Assembly: GCF_036241575.1 (NCBI RefSeq)
Contig: NZ_CP108455.1
Coordinates: forward strand, 3,406,001 to 3,470,000
Length of the DNA stretch: 64,000 bases
DNA from: Streptomyces sp. NBC_01267
Lineage (GTDB): Bacteria; Actinomycetota; Actinomycetes; Streptomycetales; Streptomycetaceae
Direction of reading: 5' to 3'
A program made the translations under genes and the position numbers. The notes under the pieces were generated by a model, which saw only the letters and a list, made by a program, of their open reading frames with translations, ran no database searches and had not been told where the DNA came from. Below are positions 1-7,371 of the stretch, in pieces; positions within the stretch are counted from its first letter, which is position 1, and the number at the start of each line of letters is the position of its first letter.

Positions 1-742
1 AGCCGACCAGGACGATCGGCCAGATCAGGTCGGGGTGCTTGGAGACGTAGTTCAGGCCGTCGCGCAGCTGCCCCTTGCCCCGGGCCTTGAGTTTGGTGTG
101 GTGCAGCTCGCTCGTGCGCATCAGCATCAGGCCGGTGAGCGGGGCGAGGAATGAGAGGCCGTTGGCGAGGAACGCCCAGCCGGGGCCGACGGCCGCGGTG
201 AGACCACTCGCGACGGCGGGGCCGATGAGGCGGGCGGACTGGAAGTTCGCCGAGTTGAGACTGACGGCGTTACGGACCTGGTCCGGGCCGACCATCTCGG
301 AGACGAAGGACTGACGGGTCGGGTTGTCCACGACCGTGACGAGTCCGGTGAAGAAGGCGGTGACGTAGACGTGCCACACCTCGACGTGACCGGTGAGGGT
401 CAGTACGGCGAGGAAGAGACCGCCCAGGCTCATCGCGCCCTGGGTGAAGAAGAGCAGGGTCCGCTTCGGGAAGCGGTCGGCTATGACGCCGCCGTACAGG
501 CCGAACAGCAGCATCGGCAGAAACTGCATGGCCGTGGTGATACCGACGGCTGCGGAGGAACCGGTGATGCTCAGGACCAGCCAGTCCTGGGTGATGCGCG
601 CCATCCAGGTACCGGTGTTGGAGACGACCGCACCGGTGGCGAAGAGCCGGTAGTTACGGATCTTCAGCGAGCTGAACATCGAGGTCCGGGTAGAGGTTTC
701 TTGCGGTGCGGGGGCGGAGTCTGCTCCGGGTCCCGAACTCAA
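1..742 (-). CDS. MFS transporter, N-terminal part (truncated by window edge)
   Basis: About 247 residues of a major facilitator superfamily exporter are visible; the C-terminal half lies outside the window. The product is a multi-pass inner-membrane protein, probably a drug or metabolite/H+ antiporter. I chose the TTG at 742 because AGGAGG lies 9 nt upstream; the first transmembrane stretch begins about 25 residues in, after SLKIRNYRLFATG, a typical MFS N-terminus. The DRFPKR loop between TM2 and TM3 matches the family's conserved D-R/K-x-G-R/K-type motif. It lies downstream of the marR-like gene on the same strand with a repeat-filled spacer, so it is probably the efflux pump controlled by that repressor. 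The substrate cannot be told from the sequence. Confidence 0.85.
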   Translation of the reverse strand, partial: MSSGPGADSAPAPQETSTRTSMFSSLKIRNYRLFATGAVVSNTGTWMARITQDWLVLSITGSSAAVGITTAMQFLPMLLFGLYGGVIADRFPKRTLLFFTQGAMSLGGLFLAVLTLTGHVEVWHVYVTAFFTGLVTVVDNPTRQSFVSEMVGPDQVRNAVSLNSANFQSARLIGPAVASGLTAAVGPGWAFLANGLSFLAPLTGLMLMRTSELHHTKLKARGKGQLRDGLNYVSKHPDLIWPIVLVG

Positions 743-797
743 CAGTGGTCGCCTCCTGGGCGTAGACAAGATCAACAGGGTCAAAAAGGGCTTACGG

Positions 798-922
798 GTG
801 GTGCGGTGCTACAGCGAGCGGGTGGTGCGGAGTTGCACGCAGGTGGTGCGGTGTTGCAGCAGGTGCTGCGGAGTTACAGCTGGTGGTGCGGTGTTGCAGC
901 AGGTGCTGCGGTGTTACAGCTG
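798..922. repeat. Degenerate ~20-bp tandem repeat, six units
   Basis: Six copies of a GTGSTGCGGNGTTRCAGC-like unit start at 798, 822, 843, 863, 883 and 903. The last four have an exact 20-bp period and alternate between two variants (GTGGTGCGGTGTTGCAGCAG and GTGCTGCGGNGTTACAGCTG). The final unit runs into the 3' end of the marR-like gene, whose TAA stop falls inside it. The array fills the spacer between that gene and the downstream MFS gene. Confidence 0.85.
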
Positions 923-1351
923 GGCGAGCTTCTCCAGGACGGGGGCGGCAGCGAGCACCTTCGCCCACTCCTCCTCGTCCAGGCCCTCGGCCAGCTCGGC
1001 CAGCCAGACGTTGCGCCTGCGCCTGCTCTCCACGAGCATCGCCTGGGCCTCTTCGGTCTGACTGACCACCTTCTGCCGGCGGTCGTCGGGATGCGGCTCC
1101 AGCCTGACCAGCCCCTTGGCCTCCAGGAGCGCCACGATGCGGGTCATGGACGGCGGCTGCACATGCTCCTTGCGGGCCAGCTCCCCCGGGGTGGCGGAGC
1201 CGCAGCGTGCGAGGGTCGCGAGCACCGACATCTCGGTGGGGCTCAGTGACTCGTCGACGCGCTGGTGCTTGAGGCGGCGGCTCAGGCGCATCACCGTGGA
1301 GCGCAGTGAGTCGACGGCCGCAGCCTTGTCGTCGGGCAGAAGGGCAGGCAT
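914..1351 (-). CDS. MarR-family transcriptional regulator
   Basis: A 145-residue winged-helix repressor of normal MarR length. The core runs from roughly residue 35 to 105: LSPTEMSVLATLARCG, then ELARKEHVQPPSMTRIVALLEAKGLV as the recognition region, and EPHPDDRRQKVV as the wing with its conserved D-x-R. Helices at both ends should form the dimer interface. The start ATG at 1351 sits just below a strong palindrome that is probably its own operator. The MFS gene downstream on the same strand is the likely target. The ligand is unknown. The 3' end has been overrun by the tandem repeat, which supplies the stop codon. Confidence 0.93.
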   Translation of the reverse strand: MPALLPDDKAAAVDSLRSTVMRLSRRLKHQRVDESLSPTEMSVLATLARCGSATPGELARKEHVQPPSMTRIVALLEAKGLVRLEPHPDDRRQKVVSQTEEAQAMLVESRRRRNVWLAELAEGLDEEEWAKVLAAAPVLEKLAQL

Positions 1352-1358
1352 GTTTGTT

Positions 1359-1380
1359 AGCGTAACTCATTACCTATGCT
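1359..1380. promoter_or_regulatory. Probable MarR operator, 22-bp palindrome
   Basis: AGCnTAnnTnA and its exact mirror image TnAnnTAnGCT form a 22-bp dyad 8 bp upstream of the marR-like start. An inner GTAA-CTCA-TTAC dyad lies at 1362-1373. Its size, symmetry and position fit an autoregulatory MarR site overlapping the promoter. Confidence 0.65.
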
Positions 1381-1485
1381 AAAGACCAACCGGGTATGCC
1401 TCCCGGTGAGCGATGTCACCCATATGAGTGAGACGAGGCAGGAAAGTGACGCGCGGCGCCGCGGTGTGCCGCGACCCTGTTCGGC

Positions 1486-1668
1486 ATGGGATCGACCGTG
1501 CTCAGCCTGCGCATAGACGGTGAGCTGCTCGACCGGCTCCGGAATCATGCGGCCAAACGCGGAATGAGCGTCCAGGACTATGTGGTCCGGACGCTCATTC
1601 GCGACGACTTCGACGAGCGCTTCCAGGCGGCCGTCGACGAGACAGAGAAGTTCTACGGGCGCACGTGA
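1486..1668 (+). CDS. Small ribbon-helix-helix (CopG/Arc-like) DNA-binding protein
   Basis: A 60-residue protein. The N-terminal strand STVLSLRIDGELLDRLRNHAAKRGMSVQDYVVRTLIRDDF has the ribbon-helix-helix pattern: an alternating beta strand (VLSLRID), a first amphipathic helix (ELLDRLRNHAAKRG), then S-V-Q-D-Y and a second helix. A short charged tail follows. Such proteins bind DNA as dimers and often act as antitoxins or small repressors. No toxin gene is adjacent: the next gene is a convergent purine permease. An ACCGGG-N7-CCCGGT dyad at 1389-1407 lies upstream and could be its operator. The Shine-Dalgarno sequence is poor. Confidence 0.7.
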   Translation: MGSTVLSLRIDGELLDRLRNHAAKRGMSVQDYVVRTLIRDDFDERFQAAVDETEKFYGRT

Positions 1669-1685
1669 CGGCGACCCGCGGGGTG

Positions 1686-1716
1686 GAGAGCGGGGGCTGT
1701 ATGAGGCCCCGCTCTC
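1686..1716. terminator. Hairpin between convergent genes
   Basis: GAGAGCGGGG (1686-1695) pairs with CCCCGCTCTC (1707-1716). The stem lies between the stop of the RHH gene and the stop of the convergent permease gene, so it can serve both strands. There is no T-run, as is usual in Streptomyces. Confidence 0.6.
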
Positions 1717-3167
1717 TACGTGAGCCCCAGCGCGGGCATCGCGTAGTAGAAGACGAAGACCGCCGACACGATGTACATCGCGACCGGCACCTCGCGCCAG
1801 CGTCCGGCCGCGATCCGCAGCACGGTGAAGGCGATGAAGCCGATGCCGATGCCGTTGGTGATCGAGTAGGTGAACGGCATCATCACCATGGCCAGGAACG
1901 CCGGGACGGCGAGCGTGAAGTCCGTCCAGTCGATGTCCCTGATGGAGCCCGCCAGGATCAGGAAGCCGACCGCCAGCAGTGCCGGGGTCGCCGCCTGCGA
2001 GGGCACCATGGTCGCCACCGGGGTGAGGAACAGCGCCACCGTGAAGAGCAGCCCGGTGACGATGCTCGCCAGTCCCGTGCGGGCGCCTTCACCGACACCG
2101 GCCGTGGACTCCACGAAGCAGGTACCGGCCGAGGCCGAGGTGGCACCGCCCGCCGCGACCGCGACGCCGTCGACGAACAGCACCCTGTTGATACCGGGGA
2201 ACTTGCCGTCCTTGTCCATCAGCTTCGCCTCGTCGCCGACACCGAGGATGGTGCCCATCGCGTCGAAGAAGCAGGACAGCAGCACGGTGAAGACGAAGAG
2301 GATGCCGGTCAGTATCCCGACCTTGTCGAAGCCGCCGAACAGGCTGACCTTGCCGAGCAGCCCGAAGTCCGGGGAGGCGACCGGGTTGCCCGGCCACTTC
2401 GGCGTCGTCAGGCCCCAGCTGGGCACCGTGGTGACCGCGTTGACGATCAGCGCCACGATCGTCATGGTGACGATGGAGATCAGGATCGCGCCCGACACCT
2501 TGCGGATGATCAGCGCGAGCGTGAGCAGCGCGCCGATCACGAAGATCAGGATCGGCCAGCCGTGGAGATGGCCGTCGGAGCCGAGCTGGAGGGGCACCGT
2601 GGTGTTCGCCTTGTCCGGAATGCGGGAGACGAAGCCCGAGTCGACGAGGCCGATCAGCATGATGAAGAAGCCGATGCCGATGGCGATGCCCTTGCGCAGA
2701 CTGAGCGGAACGGCGTTCATCACGCGCTCCCGCAGCCCGGTGGCGACGAGCAGCATCACGACGATGCCGGCCAGCACGACCAGGCCCATCGCGTCGGGCC
2801 AGCTCATCCGGGGCGCGAGCTGGAGCGCGACGACGGTGTTGACACCGAGCCCGGCCGCCAGCGCGATCGGCACATTGCCGATGACACCCATCAGGAGAGT
2901 GGAGAAGGCCGCGGTCAGCACGGTGGCGGTGACCAGCTGGCCACTGTCGAGGTGGTGCCCGTACAGGTCCTTCGCGCTGCCCAGGATGATCGGGTTCAGC
3001 ACGATGATGTAGGCCATCGCGAAGAAGGTGGCGAAACCACCGCGGACCTCACGGGCGACGCTGGAGCCACGCTCGGAGATCTTGAAGAAACGGTCGAAGG
3101 CACTCTGCGGCTGACCACCGGGAGGCGGCGGGACGGCGTCGACCGGAGCGGTGGCCGAGGGGGACAT
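1716..3167 (-). CDS. NCS2/AzgA-type purine (adenine/guanine/hypoxanthine) permease
   Basis: A 483-residue polytopic membrane protein. It opens with REVRGGFATFFAMAYIIVLNPIIL, the hallmark first transmembrane segment of AzgA/PbuG-type NCS2 permeases. It also contains the motif LAAGLGVNTVVALQL and, in the second repeat, ESTAGVGEGARTGLASIVTGLLF, which in this family forms the conserved E-x-x-x-G-x-x-x-G-x-[KR]-T-G signature. The expected role is proton-coupled uptake of purine bases. I chose the ATG at 3167 because GAGG lies 8 nt upstream; in-frame starts at 3188 and 3236 lack a good ribosome site. Two dyads lie in the AT-rich 5' region. The DUF2530 gene is divergent. Confidence 0.88.
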   Translation of the reverse strand: MSPSATAPVDAVPPPPGGQPQSAFDRFFKISERGSSVAREVRGGFATFFAMAYIIVLNPIILGSAKDLYGHHLDSGQLVTATVLTAAFSTLLMGVIGNVPIALAAGLGVNTVVALQLAPRMSWPDAMGLVVLAGIVVMLLVATGLRERVMNAVPLSLRKGIAIGIGFFIMLIGLVDSGFVSRIPDKANTTVPLQLGSDGHLHGWPILIFVIGALLTLALIIRKVSGAILISIVTMTIVALIVNAVTTVPSWGLTTPKWPGNPVASPDFGLLGKVSLFGGFDKVGILTGILFVFTVLLSCFFDAMGTILGVGDEAKLMDKDGKFPGINRVLFVDGVAVAAGGATSASAGTCFVESTAGVGEGARTGLASIVTGLLFTVALFLTPVATMVPSQAATPALLAVGFLILAGSIRDIDWTDFTLAVPAFLAMVMMPFTYSITNGIGIGFIAFTVLRIAAGRWREVPVAMYIVSAVFVFYYAMPALGLT

Positions 3168-3224
3168 GCGCGTGACCTCAGTTGTCATGGGGCGATGAAA
3201 AACGGCCAGATTTGGACGTTTGCA

Positions 3225-3266
3225 CGAATGGAACAAGACATTCGAAAGCCGTTTCAGTATGAATAC
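3225..3266. promoter_or_regulatory. AT-rich promoter region with two dyads upstream of the permease
   Basis: CGAATG-N8-CATTCG (3225-3244) and GTAT-GA-ATAC (3257-3266) lie in the most AT-rich stretch of this neighbourhood, upstream of the purine permease. They could be operator half-sites for a purine-responsive regulator. No known consensus is claimed. Confidence 0.4.
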
Positions 3267-3366
3267 ATAAGTCGAAGATCGCTATCTCCGCGCGTAGAGC
3301 CTTGGGCCACCTGGCCCGACGGCCTTTATCCGTCCCCCCTCCGCACCCCCGCATAGACTGTCGGCC

Positions 3367-3726
3367 ATGGCGAAGTGGACACCAACACACGAGGCACCCG
3401 AGCCCCTTGAGGGGCCCGTCGTCGCCACGATCACCGGCGGCACGATCCTCTGGTTCGTCCTCTTCCTGGTACAGCTCCCCTTCTACGGCTGGTTCGACGA
3501 CCACGGGCACCTGTGGTGGCTCTGGACCTGCGCGGCCGGGGCCGGTCTCGGGCTGATCGGTATCTGGTACGTACGGGGCCGGGACGCCGCACTCAAGCGG
3601 GCCGCGGCCGGTGGCGGCGGTTCCACGGACGGTGGCGGGCCCACGACCGGCAGCGGACCGGCATCCGGCAGTGGTCCGGCGTCCGGCGGCGGATCCACAG
3701 CCGCCGGAGGGGCCGCGTCCGCGTAA
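3367..3726 (+). CDS. DUF2530 small membrane protein
   Basis: A 119-residue protein. The first 80 residues match what I know as the actinobacterial DUF2530 family: a hydrophilic start ending in PEPLEGPVVATITGGT, a first transmembrane helix (LWFVLFLVQLPFY), a short polar loop with GWFDDHGHLWW, a second helix (WTCAAGAGLGLIGIWYV), then RGRDAALKR on the cytoplasmic side. The remaining 35 or so residues are an unusual low-complexity Gly/Ser/Thr/Ala tail (GSGPASGSGPASGGG) whose repeats are visible in the DNA. The function of DUF2530 is unknown. It is divergent from the purine permease. Confidence 0.8.
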   Translation: MAKWTPTHEAPEPLEGPVVATITGGTILWFVLFLVQLPFYGWFDDHGHLWWLWTCAAGAGLGLIGIWYVRGRDAALKRAAAGGGGSTDGGGPTTGSGPASGSGPASGGGSTAAGGAASA

Positions 3727-3842
3727 GGGGCTGGACCCGGCTGCGGGTCTGTACAACGGCAGGACGATCCGTCTCCTCCCGAGGTCTGATCTTCCGTCCG
3801 CTCGCCGGGTGAAGGGGCACTTCGGGCCTTAACGTCGGATCC

Positions 3843-6257
3843 ATGACGCATGGGCCGTATATCGACGCAGGGTCCGAACTCGACCCCGTCCACCCCGTCG
3901 AGCTGCCGGAGCCCGCCCGCGCCACCGGGCTGACCACCGCCGAAGTGGCCGAACGTGTGGCCCGGGGCGAGGTCAACGACGTACCCGTGCGCTCCAGCCG
4001 GTCCACCGCCGAGATCGTCCGGGCGAACGTCTTCACCCGGTTCAACGCGATCATCGGCGTGCTCTGGGTGATCATGATGTTCGTCGCGCCGATCCAGGAC
4101 AGCCTCTTCGGCTTCGTGATCATCGCCAACACCGGCATCGGCATCTTCCAGGAGTACCGCGCCAAGAAGACCCTGGACGGGCTCGCCGTCATCGGCGAGG
4201 CCAAACCGACCGTACGGCGGGACGGGGTGCCCGGCGAGATCTCCACCTCCGAACTCGTCCTCGGCGACCTCATCGAACTGGGTCCGGGCGACAAGGTCGT
4301 GGTCGACGGCGAGACCGTCGAGGCCGACGGTCTCGAAATCGACGAGTCGCTGCTCACCGGGGAGGCCGACCCGGTGCACAAGAAGCCGGGCGACCCGATG
4401 ATGTCCGGCAGCTTCGTGGTCGCGGGCGGCGGGGCGTTCACCGCCACCCGGGTCGGCCGTGAGGCGTACGCGGCGCAGCTCGCCGAGGAGGCGTCCCGCT
4501 TCACCCTCGTCCACTCCGAGCTGCGCAGCGGCATCTCCACGATCCTCAAGTACGTGACGTGGATGATGGTCCCGACAGCGGCGGGTCTCGTCGTCAGCGC
4601 GCTCGTGCACGAACGGCACGACATCAAGGACTCCATCGCCCGCACCATCGGCGGCATCATCCCGATGATCCCCGAAGGGCTCGTGCTGCTCACCTCGGTC
4701 GCCTTCGCGATCGGCGTGATCCGGCTGGCCCGCCAGCAGTGCCTCGTCCAGGAACTCCCCGCGATCGAGGGCCTCGCCCGGGTCGACGTGGTCTGCCTGG
4801 ACAAGACGGGCACGCTCACCGAGGGCGGGATGAACGTCACCGGGCTGCGGATGCTGGGCGGCGCGGACGAGGCGTACATCGGGCGGGTGCTCGGCGCGCT
4901 GGGGGCGTCCGACCCGCGGCCCAACGCCAGTCTCCAGGCGATCATCGACTCCTACCCGGACACCGCCGGCTGGCGCTGCACCCAGGCGCTGCCCTTCTCG
5001 TCGGCGCGCAAGTACAGCGGTGCCGCGTTCGGCGAGAGCGACGGGGAGACCTCCACCTGGCTGCTCGGCGCGCCCGATGTGCTGCTGCCCGAGCACGACC
5101 CGGCGCTCCAGGAGATCGAGCAGCTCAACCAGGAGGGCCTGCGGGTGCTGTTGCTCGCGCGGGCCGCGGGCGGTCTGGACGACGAAGAGGTGGCCGCGGG
5201 CGCCCGTCCGGCGGCGCTGGTGGTGCTGGAGCAGCGGCTGCGGCCCGAAGCCGCTGACACCCTGGCGTACTTCGCGGAGCAGAACGTCGCCGCCAAGGTG
5301 ATCTCCGGCGACAACGCGGTCTCGGTCGGCGCGGTCGCCGCGAAGCTGGGCATGCCCGGTGCGCAGAACACGATCGATGCCCGCCGCCTGCCCACCGACC
5401 AGGAGGCGATGGCGCAGTCGCTGGAGAACAACTCGGTCTTCGGCCGGGTCACCCCGCAGCAGAAGCGGGACATGGTCGCCGCTCTCCAGTCGCGCGGGCA
5501 CACGGTGGCGATGACGGGTGACGGCGTCAACGACGTACTGGCCCTGAAGGACGCCGACATCGGCGTGAGCATGGGCTCGGGTTCGGAGGCGACCCGGGCC
5601 GTCGCCCAGATCGTGCTGCTCAACAACAGCTTCGCGACGCTGCCCTCGGTGGTCGCGGAGGGCCGACGGGTCATCGGGAACATCACCCGGGTGGCCACGC
5701 TCTTCCTGGTGAAGACCGTCTATTCGGTGCTGCTGGCGATCCTGGTGGCCTGCTTCCAGATCGAGTACCCGTTCCTGCCACGGCACTTGACGATGCTGTC
5801 GACCCTGACCATCGGCGTCCCGGCCTTCTTCCTGGCCCTGGCCCCCAACAGGGAACGGGCGAAACCGCACTTCGTACGGCGGGTGCTGCGGTACTCGATC
5901 CCCTGCGGCATCATCGCGGCCGTCGCCACCTTCGTGGTCTACATGATCGCGCGGAGCTACTACACCGGGGCCGACGCCCTGACCGCGGAGACGAGCGTGG
6001 CGACGCTGACGCTCTTCCTGGTCTCGATGTGGGTCCTGGCGATCATCGCCCGCCCCTACACCTGGTGGCGGGTCTGCCTGGTGCTGGCCATGGGCGGGGC
6101 CTTCGTCCTGGTCCTGGTGGTCCCCGCGCTCCAGCGTTTCTTCGCGCTGAAGCTGGAGGGCACGACCATGCCGTGGACGGCGGTGGGTGTCGCGGCCGTC
6201 GCCTCGCTCTGCGTCGAGGTGGCCTGGCGGTGGGTCGACCGGCGGTACCCGGGCTGA
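3843..6257 (+). CDS. ctpE: CtpE-like P-type cation ATPase (Ca2+ type)
   Basis: An 804-residue P-type ATPase without an N-terminal heavy-metal domain. The N-terminus (TTAEVAERVARGEVNDVP, then RANVFTRFNAIIGVL) and DESLLTGEADP closely follow mycobacterial CtpE (Rv0908, about 797 residues), a calcium-uptake ATPase. The phosphorylated aspartate is D320 in DKTGTLTEGG; the hinge is TGDGVNDVLALKDADIG. The TM4 motif is IPEGL rather than CPC, so it is not a heavy-metal pump. About eight to ten transmembrane helices are expected. It stands alone, with a strong terminator after it. The cation is assigned by similarity only. Confidence 0.88.
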   Translation: MTHGPYIDAGSELDPVHPVELPEPARATGLTTAEVAERVARGEVNDVPVRSSRSTAEIVRANVFTRFNAIIGVLWVIMMFVAPIQDSLFGFVIIANTGIGIFQEYRAKKTLDGLAVIGEAKPTVRRDGVPGEISTSELVLGDLIELGPGDKVVVDGETVEADGLEIDESLLTGEADPVHKKPGDPMMSGSFVVAGGGAFTATRVGREAYAAQLAEEASRFTLVHSELRSGISTILKYVTWMMVPTAAGLVVSALVHERHDIKDSIARTIGGIIPMIPEGLVLLTSVAFAIGVIRLARQQCLVQELPAIEGLARVDVVCLDKTGTLTEGGMNVTGLRMLGGADEAYIGRVLGALGASDPRPNASLQAIIDSYPDTAGWRCTQALPFSSARKYSGAAFGESDGETSTWLLGAPDVLLPEHDPALQEIEQLNQEGLRVLLLARAAGGLDDEEVAAGARPAALVVLEQRLRPEAADTLAYFAEQNVAAKVISGDNAVSVGAVAAKLGMPGAQNTIDARRLPTDQEAMAQSLENNSVFGRVTPQQKRDMVAALQSRGHTVAMTGDGVNDVLALKDADIGVSMGSGSEATRAVAQIVLLNNSFATLPSVVAEGRRVIGNITRVATLFLVKTVYSVLLAILVACFQIEYPFLPRHLTMLSTLTIGVPAFFLALAPNRERAKPHFVRRVLRYSIPCGIIAAVATFVVYMIARSYYTGADALTAETSVATLTLFLVSMWVLAIIARPYTWWRVCLVLAMGGAFVLVLVVPALQRFFALKLEGTTMPWTAVGVAAVASLCVEVAWRWVDRRYPG

Positions 6258-6283
6258 CACCCGGCAGGGTCCGGGCGCAACGG

Positions 6284-6326
6284 GGCCCGTGTCCCGGAGT
6301 GGTGGATCCACCCCGGGACACGGGCC
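6284..6326. terminator. Strong bidirectional terminator hairpin
   Basis: GGCCCGTGTCCCGG (6284-6297) pairs perfectly with CCGGGACACGGGCC (6313-6326). The loop holds a second small dyad, GTGGATCCAC. It lies between the convergent ctpE-like and secreted-protein genes. Confidence 0.85.
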
Positions 6327-6343
6327 GCTCGCGGCAGTGCTTG

Positions 6344-7195
6344 TTACTTCACGTCGACGAAGTCACCGGTGGCGACGACCGCCGGAGTGGTGGTCGTACC
6401 CGCGAAGTTGTAGCGCCAGTAGCCGTCCTCGACCGCCTTGACGGTCGTCTTCAGGTTGCCGGTGCTGTTCGTCTTGATCGTCTTGACCGTGGTGTACGTG
6501 TTGCTGTTCTTCTTGCGGAACTGCAGCTTGACCGGCTGGCCGGTGTAGCCCTGGTACTTGTACGTCTCCCAGTTGGCGCGGGCGAGCTTGCCCGTCACCG
6601 TGATCGTCTTGCCCTTCTTCACCGGCTCCGGTGCGGCGTTGACGTTCAGCGTCGAGACGCGCTGGACGTGCATCGTCCTGAACTTGTCGTTGTCGACCGA
6701 GTCGTAGTCCTTGGCGAGCGCCGCCGCGGCGACCTTCCACGTTCCGGCGAGGTCGTTCTTGTACAGGTCGTAGTGCGGGTCGACCTTGAAGGTGATCTTG
6801 CAGGTCGAGGTGGTGGCGTTGACCTTGGTGCACTTGGCGATCTGGGCCGTGTCGTCGGACACGTCCGGGCCGAGGTACCCGTCGACGTGGTCGATGTCGG
6901 CGCCGTGCCAGAGGTAGACGATGGCGTCCTGGATGCCCGAGTCGTCGGTGGCGGTGACGGTCGCCGTGATGGTCTTCGGGACCGTGGTGCCGAGGGTGAT
7001 GTCCTTGCCGCCGTTCACGACGACGCTGGTGATCTTCGTGTCGGCTACGGCGCGGCTGATCTTCGCCTTCGCTCCGAACGGCGAGGCCGCGAGCCGGGCG
7101 ACGGGGGTTTCGTCCGCCTGCGCGGAGGCCGGGAAGGCGAGAGCGGAGAGGGCCAGGGCGCCGGAGACGGCAACGACAGTGGCACGTATACGCAT
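6344..7195 (-). CDS. Secreted beta-rich protein (DUF5707-like)
   Basis: A 283-residue exported protein. The ATG at 7195 is chosen because it begins a clean Sec signal peptide: MRIRATVVAVSGALALSALAFPASAQA, with likely cleavage after AQA. The mature part has two beta-rich regions. The first (KITSVVVNGGKDITLGTT...) contains a predicted disulfide pair (AKCTKVNATTSTCKI). The second, EPVKKGKTITVTGKLARANW...GYTGQPVKLQFRKKNSNTYTTVKTIKTNSTGNLKTTVK, looks like an Ig-like/filamin-type adhesion or cell-wall module common in Streptomyces exoproteins. I believe related proteins carry the DUF5707 label but cannot verify it. The role is unknown. It is monocistronic and convergent with the ATPase gene. Confidence 0.75.
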   Translation of the reverse strand: MRIRATVVAVSGALALSALAFPASAQADETPVARLAASPFGAKAKISRAVADTKITSVVVNGGKDITLGTTVPKTITATVTATDDSGIQDAIVYLWHGADIDHVDGYLGPDVSDDTAQIAKCTKVNATTSTCKITFKVDPHYDLYKNDLAGTWKVAAAALAKDYDSVDNDKFRTMHVQRVSTLNVNAAPEPVKKGKTITVTGKLARANWETYKYQGYTGQPVKLQFRKKNSNTYTTVKTIKTNSTGNLKTTVKAVEDGYWRYNFAGTTTTPAVVATGDFVDVK

Positions 7196-7371
7196 GTTTT
7201 TGTTCCCCATGTGGAGAAGGGGACCCGCGGAGGTTTCGTCCATCCGCGTGGCCCATGTGGTCTGCGAAGCCTGGTGGCTTCACAGACCAGACCTGCGACG
7301 CGCGTGAATGGTTGTACCAGGTGTGAAGATTTCGAAACCGTGTGGTGAACCACGCCGTACGCCGGTCGTTC

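Noticed and set aside
798..922. Possible CRISPR-like array
   Set aside because: Units are about 20 bp, directly adjacent and degenerate, with no spacers; no cas genes are present.
3483..6311. Very long open frame antisense to the ctpE-like gene
   Set aside because: It is an Arg/Asp/Gly/Gln-rich translation of the kind high-GC genes produce on the opposite strand; no domain, and the plus-strand ATPase has all family motifs.
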